Source: Ensifer adhaerens
GTDB taxonomy: Bacteria > Pseudomonadota > Alphaproteobacteria > Rhizobiales > Rhizobiaceae
Length of the DNA stretch: 64,000 nucleotides
Direction of reading: 5' to 3'
NCBI RefSeq assembly: GCF_002940685.1
Contig: NZ_PNFP01000027.1
Coordinates: 1 to 64,000, forward strand
The first letter of the stretch is position 1. Each line of letters opens with the position of its first letter. This document shows, piece by piece, positions 33,866 to 43,037 of the stretch. The notes under the pieces were generated by a model. That model made no database searches, was not told the DNA's origin, and worked only from the letters and a program-made list of their open reading frames with translations. A program made the translations under genes and the position numbers.

Positions 33866-34483
33866 TCAGCGCGCTGCGATCAGCGTCGCCAGCGGCCGGT
33901 TCTGGCGTGAAACGCGGGCCTTCAGGTCGTCGAGCGTCATCGGCTCGCGCTTGGCGAACTCGGTGAACATCGTGTTGAGATTGTTGAAGAACATCTCGCC
34001 GACCGCCTCGGCATCGATGTCGATGGCGACGACACCCTTGCCCTTCAGCTTGAGGATCAGGGTCGAGACCTGCTCGCAGAGTCGGCCGTCGAGTTCGGTA
34101 TAGCGCTTGCTGAACGGGCTTTCCGGCTGCTGGATGGCGATCGCCATCGCCGTGCGCCACATTTCCTTGCTGAGATAGTAGAGCGAGTGGTCGTAATAGA
34201 CGCCGATCAGGGCGTCGAGCGCGCCCATGACCGAAGCCGGCGGGTCCTCGACGATGGCGCGGCCGGCGTCAAGCACTTCCTCGACTTCCATCGAGACGGT
34301 GGCGAGCAGGATGTCGCCCTTGTTTTCATAGTAGTTGTAGAAGGTCCCGACCGAGATCTCGGCGCGCTCGGCAATGTCCTCGATGCGGGCGCTGTCATAG
34401 CCCACTTCGCGAAAGAGCGCGGCGGCGGCGTCGAGAATACGCCGGTTCCGATCGGCTTTTTGCCGTGCGCGCAGTCCCGTCAT
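33866..34483 (-). CDS. TetR/AcrR family transcriptional regulator, 205 aa
   Basis: N-terminal HTH at about 33-52 (IEDIAERAEISVGTFYNYY) and an all-helical ligand domain (about 70-200). Normal family length. Divergent from the polyamine-type importer at 34599; two dyads lie in the gap, one overlapping its likely promoter. It probably represses the Pot-like operon and itself. The ligand may be an amine or a related metabolite, by context only. Confidence 0.88.
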   Translation of the reverse strand: MTGLRARQKADRNRRILDAAAALFREVGYDSARIEDIAERAEISVGTFYNYYENKGDILLATVSMEVEEVLDAGRAIVEDPPASVMGALDALIGVYYDHSLYYLSKEMWRTAMAIAIQQPESPFSKRYTELDGRLCEQVSTLILKLKGKGVVAIDIDAEAVGEMFFNNLNTMFTEFAKREPMTLDDLKARVSRQNRPLATLIAAR

Positions 34484-34502
34484 CTGATATTTCCCCGAAT
34501 TA

Positions 34503-34546
34503 TGAATTGGTTCAAAATTGAGATTGACTTAAAAAATGAATTCATT
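34503..34546. promoter_or_regulatory. Pot-like operon promoter and TetR operators
   Basis: TTGACT (34524-34529) is a good -35. A perfect 12-bp palindrome aatgaattcatt (34535-34546) fills the spacer downstream. A related dyad tgaa-ttgg-ttca (34503-34514) lies upstream, nearer the TetR gene. Both share the TGAA/TTCA half-site, as expected for one regulator acting on both divergent promoters. The -10 is weak by eye. Confidence 0.55.
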
Positions 34547-34598
34547 CAATCTTTTTTTGAAGACGCCGGAACGAGCGTCAAAACAAGAGGGCAACAGC

Positions 34599-35696
34599 AT
34601 GATCCAGTCCGTTCGTGACGGTGCGCGCCGGCGCCGTTTTTTCTCCTCCACTGCCGCAGTTGCGATCGCCGCGCTGTCCACCGTCGCAGCGCCCGCACCC
34701 GTTTTCGCCCAGGAAGAGCTCAATGCGCTCGTCTGGTGCGACCACACCGATCCGGCGCTGCTTGAACCCTTCGAGAAGGCCAACGACGTCAAGGTGAACG
34801 TCAAGGTCTATGAGGGCACCGGGGCAGGGCTCTCGATCCTCGATCAGTCGCAGCCGGGCGATTGGGACGTGCTCGTCATCGACGGCGTCGACGTGCACCG
34901 CGCCATCGATCTCGATCTGCTCGCCGAAATTCCCGCCGATGCGCTGCCGACCGCAGACATCTTCCCGGAAGTGCGCATGGAGGCGAACAACACCAAGGAC
35001 GGCAAGACCTACGCCGTCACCGAGAAGTTCGGCTACAACACGATTTCCTACGACAAGACCAAGGTCGATCCGAAGGACATGCAGGACCTGTCGGTCATCT
35101 GGTCGGACAAGTACAAGGGCCGCATCGCGCTCTACGACTATTACCTGCCGATGATCGGTCTCGTCGGCCTCGGCCTCGGCAAGAAGACCTCCGAGCTTAC
35201 CGAAGCGGACATGCCGGCGATCAAGGAAAAGCTCGCAGCGATGCGGGCAATGTCGAAGCAGGTGAGCGACGTCGTCTCCTCGCAGACGGCGCTTGCGACC
35301 GGCGAAGTCGACATCCTCGTCGGCGGCGGCGAGTGGATCACCGCCGTTCTTTCGGCCGACAAGCCGAGCCTCGACTGGACCATTCCGGAACAGGGCGCCG
35401 TGCGTTGGGCCCAGTCGATTGGCGTCATGAAGGACTCGACCAAACAGGATCTGGCGCTGAAGTTCGTCCAGTACATCCTGAGCCCCGAGGGCCAGGCGCG
35501 GCTTGCGACCTCGTCCTGCTACTGGGCGATGCCCGCCAATGCCAAGGCGGGCGACCACCTGACGGACCAGCAGAAGACGGCGCTGCGCTTCAACGAGCAG
35601 GCCGAATACCTGAAAAAGAGCCAGCTCTATCCGATCCCGTCGGCCGAACTCGACCAGCAGTTCCAGGACGCCTGGACGGAAATGCTGCAGCAGTAA
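34599..35696 (+). CDS. polyamine-type ABC substrate-binding protein (PotD-like), 365 aa
   Basis: Long signal peptide with RRRRFFSS (11-18), a possible twin-arginine motif, and cleavage near APVFAQ (about 38). Mature part is an SBP_bac_8/PotD-type fold with LNALVWCDHTDP, DWDVLVIDG and YAVTEKFGYNTISYD. ATG follows AAGAGG. A hairpin directly after the stop probably sets higher expression than the permeases. Ligand by family: putrescine, spermidine or another cationic or carboxylated amine; confirmed only by context of amine-degrading genes. Confidence 0.88.
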   Translation: MIQSVRDGARRRRFFSSTAAVAIAALSTVAAPAPVFAQEELNALVWCDHTDPALLEPFEKANDVKVNVKVYEGTGAGLSILDQSQPGDWDVLVIDGVDVHRAIDLDLLAEIPADALPTADIFPEVRMEANNTKDGKTYAVTEKFGYNTISYDKTKVDPKDMQDLSVIWSDKYKGRIALYDYYLPMIGLVGLGLGKKTSELTEADMPAIKEKLAAMRAMSKQVSDVVSSQTALATGEVDILVGGGEWITAVLSADKPSLDWTIPEQGAVRWAQSIGVMKDSTKQDLALKFVQYILSPEGQARLATSSCYWAMPANAKAGDHLTDQQKTALRFNEQAEYLKKSQLYPIPSAELDQQFQDAWTEMLQQ

Positions 35697-35704
35697 CGAC
35701 AAGA

Positions 35705-35730
35705 GCGGGCGCGGCTGATGCTGCGCCCGC
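35705..35730 (+). terminator. hairpin after the PotD-like gene
   Basis: Perfect 8-bp stem gcgggcgc / gcgcccgc with a 10-nt loop, eight bases past the stop codon and without a T-run. Probably an mRNA 3'-protecting or attenuating element inside the operon. Confidence 0.5.
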
Positions 35731-35804
35731 CTCACCTTCGTTGTGGGCCGCTGCGGCGGCGCAAGGGCAAACCATGCCCGCAACCCTTGAGCCCCGGGAT
35801 AGCC

Positions 35805-36689
35805 ATGGCAGACGCCGGAACCCTTTCAACAGCGACAGCGCTCGAAGACGCGGACCGCCGCAAGGCCTGGGGTTTCGTCGCCCCGGCGCTTCTGTGGACC
35901 ATCGCCTTCTTCGTCGTGCCGTTCGCCTTCATGGCGGCGATGAGCCTCTGGAAGCGGGAAGGGCGGGATCTCGTTCGCGTCTGGAATTTTGACAACTACG
36001 CGCGCTTCTTCTCCGAGAACGCGCTGTTCCAGGGGCTGGTCAATTCGCTCGAAATCACCGTCATCGTCACCGTGATCTCGGTGCTGCTTGCGTATCCGCT
36101 TGCCTGGATCATCGCCGAGCGCGTGCCGAAGCGGCTGCAGCGCATGGCGCTGATCCTGGCGATCCTGCCGTTCTGGACCTCCTATGTCGTGCGCTCCTAT
36201 TCCTGGCTGCTTGTCTTGTCGAAGAACGGCGTCATCAACCAGCTGTTCCTGAACATCGGCCTGATCTCCGAGCCGCTTGAACTTGCCAGCACCCGCACCG
36301 CGACGGTGATCGGCTTCGTGCACTTCTTCGTCATGCTCCTGACGCTGACGATCTATTCAAACCTCATCCAGCTGTCGCCCAACTATCGCCGTGCGGCCGC
36401 CGATCTCGGCGCCAACGCCTTCCAGACCTTCTGGCACGTGGTGCTGCCCTTGACGCTGCCCGGCATCATGACCGGCGCCTTCCTCACCTTCGTTCTGTGC
36501 ATCGGCGATTACGTCACGCCGCAGATCCTCGGCGGCAACAATGAGCTGGTGCTGCCACAGATCATCATGCTGCAGCTCGGGCGCCGGGCGGACTTCCCGA
36601 TGGCGGCGGCGCTGTCGATCGTGCTGATGCTCGCCGTCACCGTTGCCTATCTCGCCTGCGCCCGCTGGCTGAAGATCGAGAGGGCCTGA
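35805..36689 (+). CDS. polyamine-type ABC permease (PotB-like), 294 aa
   Basis: Six helices with the EAA loop RAAADLGANAFQTFWHVVLP (about 211-230), the usual PotB signature, and the sequence LPFWTSYVVRSYSWL typical of PotB. I chose the ATG at 35805, which opens MADAGTLS; the ribosome binding site is weak and an upstream start is possible. It precedes the PotC-like gene by two bases. Inner membrane. Confidence 0.88.
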   Translation: MADAGTLSTATALEDADRRKAWGFVAPALLWTIAFFVVPFAFMAAMSLWKREGRDLVRVWNFDNYARFFSENALFQGLVNSLEITVIVTVISVLLAYPLAWIIAERVPKRLQRMALILAILPFWTSYVVRSYSWLLVLSKNGVINQLFLNIGLISEPLELASTRTATVIGFVHFFVMLLTLTIYSNLIQLSPNYRRAAADLGANAFQTFWHVVLPLTLPGIMTGAFLTFVLCIGDYVTPQILGGNNELVLPQIIMLQLGRRADFPMAAALSIVLMLAVTVAYLACARWLKIERA

Positions 36690-36691
36690 GG

Positions 36692-37483
36692 ATGCTGCGC
36701 CAGATCTCCGCAAGCGTGCTCTCCTGGGCCTATCTCGCCCTCGTCTACGCCTTCATCTTCCTTCCGGTCGCCGTGCTGGTGCTCTTTTCCTTCCAGGATG
36801 GCCGCCTGCCGGTGCCGCCGTTCAACGGCTTCTCGCTGCAATGGTACGAGGCGGTGTTCGCAGACCGCAAGCTGATGGCGGCACTCGGCAATTCGATGGT
36901 CGTGGCGCTCGTCTCCTCTGTTATCTCGGTGCTGCTCGGCTTTCTCGCGGCCTATGCGCTGGCGCGCTACAAGCTGCCGGGCTCGGCGCTGCAGCGCGGC
37001 CTGCTGATCGCGCCGATGACGGTGAGCTACCTGATCATCGCGCTCGGCCTGCTCTCGCTGATGAACGCGCTGCATGTCCCGCTATCGCTGATGACGGTCG
37101 GCATCGGTCATGTGGTGATCAACCTGCCGCTCTGCTTTGCCATCATCTATGCCTCGATGGGCGATCATCACATCAACATCGAGCGCGCGGCGCGTGACCT
37201 CGGCGCCAATGATTTCAAGGTGATGGCGCTGGTGACGGCACCGATGCTGATGCCGTCGATCCTGGCGGCCTTCTTCCTCTCCGTCACTTTCAGCTGGGAC
37301 GAATTCATCATCGCCTTCCTCTTGTCGCGCTTCGACGTGACGCTGCCGGTCGAGATCTGGAGCATGCTGCGCTCCGGCCTCAACCCCAAGACCAATGCCA
37401 TCGGTTCGCTGGTGTTCCTCGCCTCGGTCGCCGTGCTCCTCATCCTTGAGCTTTCCCTTTTCGGAAGGACGAAAAAACAATGA
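36692..37483 (+). CDS. polyamine-type ABC permease (PotC-like), 263 aa
   Basis: Six helices; EAA motif RAARDLGANDFKVMALVTAP (about 165-185) and the downstream FSWDEFIIAFLLSR stretch found in PotC proteins. Start GAGGATG follows the previous stop directly, and its own stop overlaps the ATPase start (ATGA). Pairs with the PotB-like protein. Confidence 0.9.
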   Translation: MLRQISASVLSWAYLALVYAFIFLPVAVLVLFSFQDGRLPVPPFNGFSLQWYEAVFADRKLMAALGNSMVVALVSSVISVLLGFLAAYALARYKLPGSALQRGLLIAPMTVSYLIIALGLLSLMNALHVPLSLMTVGIGHVVINLPLCFAIIYASMGDHHINIERAARDLGANDFKVMALVTAPMLMPSILAAFFLSVTFSWDEFIIAFLLSRFDVTLPVEIWSMLRSGLNPKTNAIGSLVFLASVAVLLILELSLFGRTKKQ

Positions 37484-38580
37484 CCGCTTGCGTCTCGATC
37501 GAAAACGTCAGCAAGATCTTCGGCGCCTTCACCGCGCTGGACAACGTCTCCCTCGATATCCGGGCGGGTGAGTTCATCGTGCTGCTCGGGCCTTCGGGCT
37601 GCGGCAAGACCACGCTTCTGTCGATCCTCGGCGGTTTCCAGTCGCCGAGCTCAGGACGGGTGTCGATCGCCGGAAAGGACATGACCTATGTGGCGCCGGC
37701 CAAGCGCCCGACGACGACGATGTTCCAGGACTATGCGCTGTTTCCGCATATGCGCCTGGTCGACAATGTCGGCTTCGGGCTCAGGATGCGCGGCCTTGCC
37801 AGGGCCGCGCGCGACGAAAAGGCGCTCGGTTTCCTCGACCTCGTCGGCCTGAAGGCCTCTGCCCACAAACGGCCGCACGAACTCTCGGGCGGCCAGCGCC
37901 AGCGCGTGGCGCTCGCCCGCGCGCTTGCGGTTGACCCCGACGTACTTCTGCTCGACGAGCCGCTCGGCGCGCTCGATCTCAAGCTCCGCCGCCAGATGCA
38001 GGACGAACTGAAGGCGATCCAGAAGCGGGTCGGCACCACCTTCGTGCATGTGACCCACGACCAGGAAGAAGCGATGGCGATCGCCGACCGCATCGTGGTG
38101 ATGAACCAGGGACGGATCGAGGATTTCGGCCCGCCGTCGGAGATCTACATGCGGCCGCGCTCGCTGTTTTCGGCGGGCTTCATGGGCGAGGTCAATTTCG
38201 TTTCCGGCCGTGTTGCGGCGGCCGATGCAAGCTCTGCCCATGTCGAAACGCCACTCGGCAGCCTGGCTTTGCCGGCGAAGAACTTCACGGCATCCGCGCC
38301 GAAGGCCGGCGACCGGATCACGCTGACGATCCGGCCGGAGCATTTCCGCGCTGACGACAAGGCGGAGGGGCCGACGGTGGTGCTTGGCGAGGCGCGCGTT
38401 GCCGGCAGCGCCTTCTTCGGCACGCATTATCGCTGCCATCTGCAGCCCTCTGCCCCGGATACGCGGGCGCTGGTGGCGCATCTGCCGCAGTCGGCCAGCG
38501 TGCGCGAAGGCGAAATCGTGCCACTTGCGGTGCGCGCAGCCGACGTCGTAGCCTTGCCCGCCACAGGTGGACATGCGTAG
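37480..38580 (+). CDS. polyamine-type ABC ATP-binding protein (PotA-like), 366 aa
   Basis: Nucleotide-binding domain with Walker A GPSGCGKTT (about 35-43), Q-loop MFQDYALFPHM, signature LSGGQRQ, Walker B LLLDEPLGALDLK and H-loop VTHDQEEA, plus a TOBE_2 domain (about 280-360). The DYALFPHM wording is characteristic of spermidine/putrescine and iron-type ATPases. Coupled to the PotC-like gene; its last eight bases overlap the MBL-hydrolase start region. Confidence 0.9.
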   Translation: MTACVSIENVSKIFGAFTALDNVSLDIRAGEFIVLLGPSGCGKTTLLSILGGFQSPSSGRVSIAGKDMTYVAPAKRPTTTMFQDYALFPHMRLVDNVGFGLRMRGLARAARDEKALGFLDLVGLKASAHKRPHELSGGQRQRVALARALAVDPDVLLLDEPLGALDLKLRRQMQDELKAIQKRVGTTFVHVTHDQEEAMAIADRIVVMNQGRIEDFGPPSEIYMRPRSLFSAGFMGEVNFVSGRVAAADASSAHVETPLGSLALPAKNFTASAPKAGDRITLTIRPEHFRADDKAEGPTVVLGEARVAGSAFFGTHYRCHLQPSAPDTRALVAHLPQSASVREGEIVPLAVRAADVVALPATGGHA

Positions 38581-39319
38581 CACCATGCAGAGAATTGCGC
38601 CCAAGGACTGGTATCGCGTCAGGCGGCTCGACGACGACGTCACCGCCATCGACGAGCCCTATATCCAGGAGTTCTACCGCTGCAACATCTGGCACGTGCG
38701 CGGCCGCGACCGCGACATGCTGGTCGATAGCGGCATGGGCGTGGTGTCGCTCAGGGAGTGGGTGCCGCTCGTCACCGAGCGTGCCTTGGACGCCGTTGCC
38801 AGTCACACCCATTTCGACCATATCGGCTGCCACCACGAGTTCGACTGCCGCTGCGTGCATGCGGCGGAAGCCGAGCTTCTGGCTCACCCGACGCGCAGGA
38901 ACACGCTCGCCGACCCCTACGTCGCCGACGAGATCTTCGACGCGCTGCCGCCCGAGCCCTATGCGTCCACCACCTATGCGGTGAAGGCGGCGCCGGCGAC
39001 GCGGCTGTTGGAAGATGGCGACCATATCGACCTCGGCGACCGGGTGTTCGAGGTGATCCACACGCCGGGCCATTCGCCGGGCGGCATCGCGCTCTATGAG
39101 GCGAAGACCGGCATCATGTTCTCCGGCGACATCCTCTATGACGGGCCGCTGATCGAGGACACCTATCATTCCAACGCCGACGACTACCTGGCGTCGATGG
39201 AACGGCTGCTGACGATCCCCGCGCGTATCGTTCACGGCGGACATTTTCCGAGCTTTTCGGGTGAGCGTTATCGAACGCTGATCCGCGACTGGCTCATGGA
39301 AAAACAGAAGACAAACTGA
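38573..39319 (+). CDS. MBL-fold metallo-hydrolase, 248 aa
   Basis: Metallo-beta-lactamase fold with the zinc motif HTHFDH (78-83), downstream His in HTPGHSPGG and Asp in FSGDILYDG, and His in VHGGHFPS. Glyoxalase II/lactonase-like hydrolases share this pattern. ATG 38573 overlaps the ATPase end; GTG 38567 and ATG 38585 are alternatives. It sits between the importer and the aldehyde dehydrogenase, so it probably hydrolyses an ester, thioester or lactam-like intermediate. It could be the missing amide/lactam hydrolase of the pathway, but this is speculative. Confidence 0.82.
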   Translation: MRSTMQRIAPKDWYRVRRLDDDVTAIDEPYIQEFYRCNIWHVRGRDRDMLVDSGMGVVSLREWVPLVTERALDAVASHTHFDHIGCHHEFDCRCVHAAEAELLAHPTRRNTLADPYVADEIFDALPPEPYASTTYAVKAAPATRLLEDGDHIDLGDRVFEVIHTPGHSPGGIALYEAKTGIMFSGDILYDGPLIEDTYHSNADDYLASMERLLTIPARIVHGGHFPSFSGERYRTLIRDWLMEKQKTN

Positions 39320-39335
39320 CGGGAAGGAGGAGCGT

Positions 39336-40769
39336 ATGCTCGACAAACGCAAGTTCTACATCAATGGCGCCTGGGTGGATCCCGTGGTCGCAAACGACCT
39401 CGAGGTGCTGAACCCGGCAACGGAAAAGCCCGTTGCCGTCATCTCGATGGGCACGGCCGAGGACATCGACCGCGCCGTTGCCGCCGCCAAGAAGGCCTTT
39501 GCCAGCTATAGCCAGACCAGCGTCGAGGAGCGCCTGGCGCTGCTTGAAAAACTGCTTGCCGTCTACAAGCGCCGCTATGACGAGATGGTCGACACCATCA
39601 CCATGGAGCTCGGCGCTCCGAAGACCATGACCCGTGAGCAGCAGGCCGATGTCGGCGTCGGTCACCTGCAGGGTTTCATCGACGCGTTGAAGCGGCTGAA
39701 GAGCCGCGACCGGCTGCCGAACGGCGACGTCATCCTGCGCGAGCCGATCGGCGTCTGCGGCCTGATCACGCCCTGGAACTGGCCGATCAACCAGATCGCG
39801 CTGAAGGTGGTGCCGGCACTTGCGACCGGTTCGACCTGCATCCTGAAGCCAAGCGAGTTCACGCCGCTCAACGCCATGCTCTATGCTGAGATGGTGCACG
39901 AGGCTGGCTTCCCGGCCGGCGTCTTCAACCTCGTCAACGGCGACGGCATCAACGCCGGTGCCGCCCTTTCCAAGCACCGCGACGTGGACATGATGTCGTT
40001 TACCGGCTCGACCCGCGCCGGCATCGCCGTCAGCAAGGATGCAGCCGAGACCGTCAAGCGCGTGACGCTGGAACTCGGCGGCAAGTCGCCCAACATCGTC
40101 TTTGCCGATGCCGATCTCGAAGACCGCGTCACCGGCAGCGTGCTCGAATGCTTCAACAATTCCGGCCAGTCCTGCGACGCACCGACCCGCATGCTGGTCG
40201 AGCGCAGCGTCTACGACCAGGTGGTCGAGATCGCCAAGCGCGTCGGCCGGGAGGCCAAGGTCGGTGACCCGACCAAGGAAGGCGGCCATATCGGTCCGCT
40301 CGTCAGCCACATCCAGTTCGGCCGGGTGCAGGCGCTGATCGAGGCGGGTATCGCCGAAGGCGCGCGCCTCATCGTCGGCGGTGCCGGCAAGCCCGAGGGC
40401 TTCGAGACCGGCTACTTCGTCAAGCCGACGATCTTTGCCGACGTCAACAACGACATGCGCATCGCCCGCGAGGAGGTCTTCGGTCCGGTGCTTGCAATCA
40501 TCCCCTTCGACACCGAGGAGGAAGCGATCGCCGTTGCCAACGACACCAATTACGGTCTTGCGGCCTATGTGCAGACGGGCGACCCGAAGCGGGCCGAGCG
40601 GGTCGCCGCCCGCCTTCGCGCCGGCATGGTGCACATCAACGGCGGACCGCATCGGTACGGCAGCCCGTTCGGTGGCTACAAGCAGTCGGGCAACGGTCGT
40701 GAAGGCGGCATCTTCGGTCTCGAGGATTTCCTCGAAGTGAAGACCGTGCATGTGCCGGACGCTGCGTGA
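39336..40769 (+). CDS. aldehyde dehydrogenase family protein, 477 aa
   Basis: NAD(P)-dependent ALDH with Asn148 (PWNWP), nucleotide loop FTGSTRAG (about 222-229), Glu246 (LELGGK) and catalytic Cys280 (GQSCDAPTR). The D after the Cys differs from the more common AG/T. Length normal. GGAAGGAGG precedes the ATG. Last gene of the Pot-like operon, followed by a strong terminator. By context it may oxidise the gamma-glutamyl-aminobutyraldehyde or aminobutyraldehyde produced by the PuuB-like oxidase at 30657. Confidence 0.9.
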   Translation: MLDKRKFYINGAWVDPVVANDLEVLNPATEKPVAVISMGTAEDIDRAVAAAKKAFASYSQTSVEERLALLEKLLAVYKRRYDEMVDTITMELGAPKTMTREQQADVGVGHLQGFIDALKRLKSRDRLPNGDVILREPIGVCGLITPWNWPINQIALKVVPALATGSTCILKPSEFTPLNAMLYAEMVHEAGFPAGVFNLVNGDGINAGAALSKHRDVDMMSFTGSTRAGIAVSKDAAETVKRVTLELGGKSPNIVFADADLEDRVTGSVLECFNNSGQSCDAPTRMLVERSVYDQVVEIAKRVGREAKVGDPTKEGGHIGPLVSHIQFGRVQALIEAGIAEGARLIVGGAGKPEGFETGYFVKPTIFADVNNDMRIAREEVFGPVLAIIPFDTEEEAIAVANDTNYGLAAYVQTGDPKRAERVAARLRAGMVHINGGPHRYGSPFGGYKQSGNGREGGIFGLEDFLEVKTVHVPDAA

Positions 40770-40799
40770 GCCGCAAGACACCGTAACAAAGATTGAAAG

Positions 40800-40832
40800 C
40801 GGCCGTCGCATCCTGCGGCGGCCGTTTTTTCT
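40800..40832 (+). terminator. intrinsic terminator after the aldehyde dehydrogenase gene
   Basis: Stem cggccgtcgca / tgcggcggccg (11 positions, one G-T wobble), loop tcc, followed by T6. Ends the Pot-MBL-ALDH operon. Confidence 0.9.
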
Positions 40833-40919
40833 TGCAGGCCTCGACGCACAGGGGCTGTTGCGGCCTGTTCGCATCTGGTAGCTCGTCGGCTTCCTGCCTC
40901 AGACGCCAGCTCCTTCCGG

Positions 40920-41810
40920 ATGCCTCCCGTGACCCATGCTTCCCATTCCCACAATCGTCTTGCGATGGCCGCGCTCCTCATCGGTGGCGCCGCGATCGGT
41001 GGTTCGCCGATCTTCGTGCGTCTGTCGGAGGTGGGGCCGATGGCGACCGCCTTCTGGCGGGTGGCGCTGGCGCTGATCCCGCTTCTCGCCTGGACATGGT
41101 TCCGCCCTGAGGGTGCCGGTGGGCGACGGCCGGAAAAGCTCTCGGAATATGCGCTTCTGATCCTGCCCGGCGTGTTTCTCGCCATCGACCTTGCGGCCTG
41201 GCACTACGCGCTGACGAAGACCTCGGTCGCCAATGCGACGCTGCTTGCCAACCTTGCGCCCGTTTTCGTGACGCTTGCCAGCTGGCTTCTGTTCCGTTCG
41301 CGTATCAGCGCTGTCTTTGCCATCGGGCTGGTGACGGCAGTCGTCGGTGTGGTCACCCTCAAGGGCGGGCCGATGGCGCTGGGCGAGGGCAATCTCGTCG
41401 GTGACGGCATCGCGATCGTCGCGGCGATGTTCTATGCCGGCTACATCCTGGCGATCGGGCGGTTGCGCAGCCTGTTCAGCACGATCAGGATCATGGTCTG
41501 GAGCACGGCCTCGGCGGCCATCTGCATGCTGCCGATCGTGCTTCTATCGGAACCGACGCTGTTGCCGCCGACCGCCTTCGGCTGGGCGATGCTGTTTGGC
41601 CTTGCCTTTATCAGCCATGCCGGCGGGCAGGTGGCGATCACTTATGCACTGGCGTATCTGCCGCCCGCCTTTTCCTCGTTGACCCTGCTGTTGCAGCCGG
41701 TCGTGGCGGCGATCCTCGCCTGGATGCTGTTGGCCGAACCGGTCGGCCTGATGCAGGCGATCGGCGGAGCGATCGTTCTTCTCGGTATCCTGATCGCGCG
41801 GCGCGGGTAA
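40920..41810 (+). CDS. EamA/DMT family transporter, 296 aa
   Basis: Ten predicted transmembrane helices arranged as two five-helix EamA repeats (about 15-145 and 155-290). Motifs such as GGSPIFVRLSEVGPMATAFWR and ALTKTSVANATLLANLAPVFV are usual in the family. Members move amino acids, metabolites or drugs across the inner membrane, mostly outward. The ATG at 40920 has no good Shine-Dalgarno and a GTG at 40929 is possible. It stands alone between a terminator and a convergent aminotransferase gene. Confidence 0.85.
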   Translation: MPPVTHASHSHNRLAMAALLIGGAAIGGSPIFVRLSEVGPMATAFWRVALALIPLLAWTWFRPEGAGGRRPEKLSEYALLILPGVFLAIDLAAWHYALTKTSVANATLLANLAPVFVTLASWLLFRSRISAVFAIGLVTAVVGVVTLKGGPMALGEGNLVGDGIAIVAAMFYAGYILAIGRLRSLFSTIRIMVWSTASAAICMLPIVLLSEPTLLPPTAFGWAMLFGLAFISHAGGQVAITYALAYLPPAFSSLTLLLQPVVAAILAWMLLAEPVGLMQAIGGAIVLLGILIARRG

Positions 41811-41841
41811 CGCCGCGCGCTTTATACGTTACTTCAATGGT

Positions 41842-43020
41842 TTAGAGGCCCGGCGGAGTGAAGTTCGCCAGCCGCTCCTCAAGCTGGCGGATCGTGTCGG
41901 CATCGGCGTTTGCAAAGGCAAAGCGCAGGTAGTTCTCCTGGCCTTCGCCGAAATAATCGCCGGGCAGGCAGACGACGCCGGCGAGCTTTGCCAGCTTCTC
42001 GGCAATGAACTGCGAGTCGATATCGGGGAAGGGGTGGCGGACATAGGCGAAGTAGGCGCCGACCGCCTGCAGCTTCCACTTCGGCAAGCGGCTCATCACA
42101 TCCCTGAGCGCATCGGCGCGGGCGGAGATCTCGGCGCTGTTGGCCTGGCGCCAATCGGCGAGTGCTGGAATGGCCCTGGCAACGGCGGCCTGGGCGGAAC
42201 GCGGCGCGCAGATTTGCAGGTTGTCCATGATCTTCGTCACCTGCTCGATGACTTTGGGGCCGGCGGTGATCGCACCCAAACGATGGCCGGGAATGCAGAA
42301 GGACTTGGAGAAGCTGTAGAGACCGATGAAGCTATCCTGCCAGCCTTCGCTCGCAAGCAGCCCATGGGGTGCTGCCGAAGCATCCGGTAGGAAGTCGCGA
42401 TAGGTTTCGTCGAGGATCAGCCAGACGCCCTTGGCACGGCAGGCCTCGTGGATGCGGGAGAGAAGCTCCGGCGGATAGACGGCGCCGGTCGGGTTGTTGG
42501 GCGAGACGAGCGCCAGCGCCCGGATGCCGGGACGAAGGGCTGCTGCGATCGCATCGACCTCCGGCAGGAAGCCGGCGCCGGCATCACAGGGTACGAGCTC
42601 GACGTTGATGCCGAGCATCGACAGCGTCGTTTCCTGATTGAAGTAATAGGGGTTGGTCATCAGGATCGTATCATCAGCGCCGGCGATCGCCATCGCCGTG
42701 CAGATGAAGGCCTGGTTGCAGCCCGAGGTGATGTGGACGTTGTCGGCCGAAACCGTCGCGCCATAGAGTTCTGCGACATGGGCGGCATAGGCCTCGCGCA
42801 GCACCGCTTCGCCCTCGATCGCGCCATAGCCGGTATAGGCGGTGGAGGCGGCAGCCTCGCCGAGCCAGGACAGCATGTCCGGATGGGCGGGATAGCCGGG
42901 CACCGCCTGCGACAGGTCGATCAGCGGACCACGGGAGCCGTCGTAGGATTTCGCCCAGGCCAGCACCGAGGGTACTGGCGGCGGCGAGAGCTTTTCGACG
43001 AGCGGGTTGAAATGCGGCAT
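41842..43020 (-). CDS. class I/II PLP-dependent aminotransferase, 392 aa
   Basis: Fold-type I aminotransferase with Asn176 (SPNNPTG), Asp204 and Tyr207 (DETYRD), Schiff-base Lys239 (SFSKSF) and Arg247 (PGHRLG). The AspC-like architecture suggests transfer from an amino acid to a 2-oxo acid. It follows the LysR gene by 17 bases in the same direction. With the divergent agmatinase, it may act on a guanidino- or amino-acid intermediate; the substrate cannot be read from sequence. Confidence 0.88.
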   Translation of the reverse strand: MPHFNPLVEKLSPPPVPSVLAWAKSYDGSRGPLIDLSQAVPGYPAHPDMLSWLGEAAASTAYTGYGAIEGEAVLREAYAAHVAELYGATVSADNVHITSGCNQAFICTAMAIAGADDTILMTNPYYFNQETTLSMLGINVELVPCDAGAGFLPEVDAIAAALRPGIRALALVSPNNPTGAVYPPELLSRIHEACRAKGVWLILDETYRDFLPDASAAPHGLLASEGWQDSFIGLYSFSKSFCIPGHRLGAITAGPKVIEQVTKIMDNLQICAPRSAQAAVARAIPALADWRQANSAEISARADALRDVMSRLPKWKLQAVGAYFAYVRHPFPDIDSQFIAEKLAKLAGVVCLPGDYFGEGQENYLRFAFANADADTIRQLEERLANFTPPGL

Positions 43021-43037
43021 GGCGGCGTTCCTGTAGG

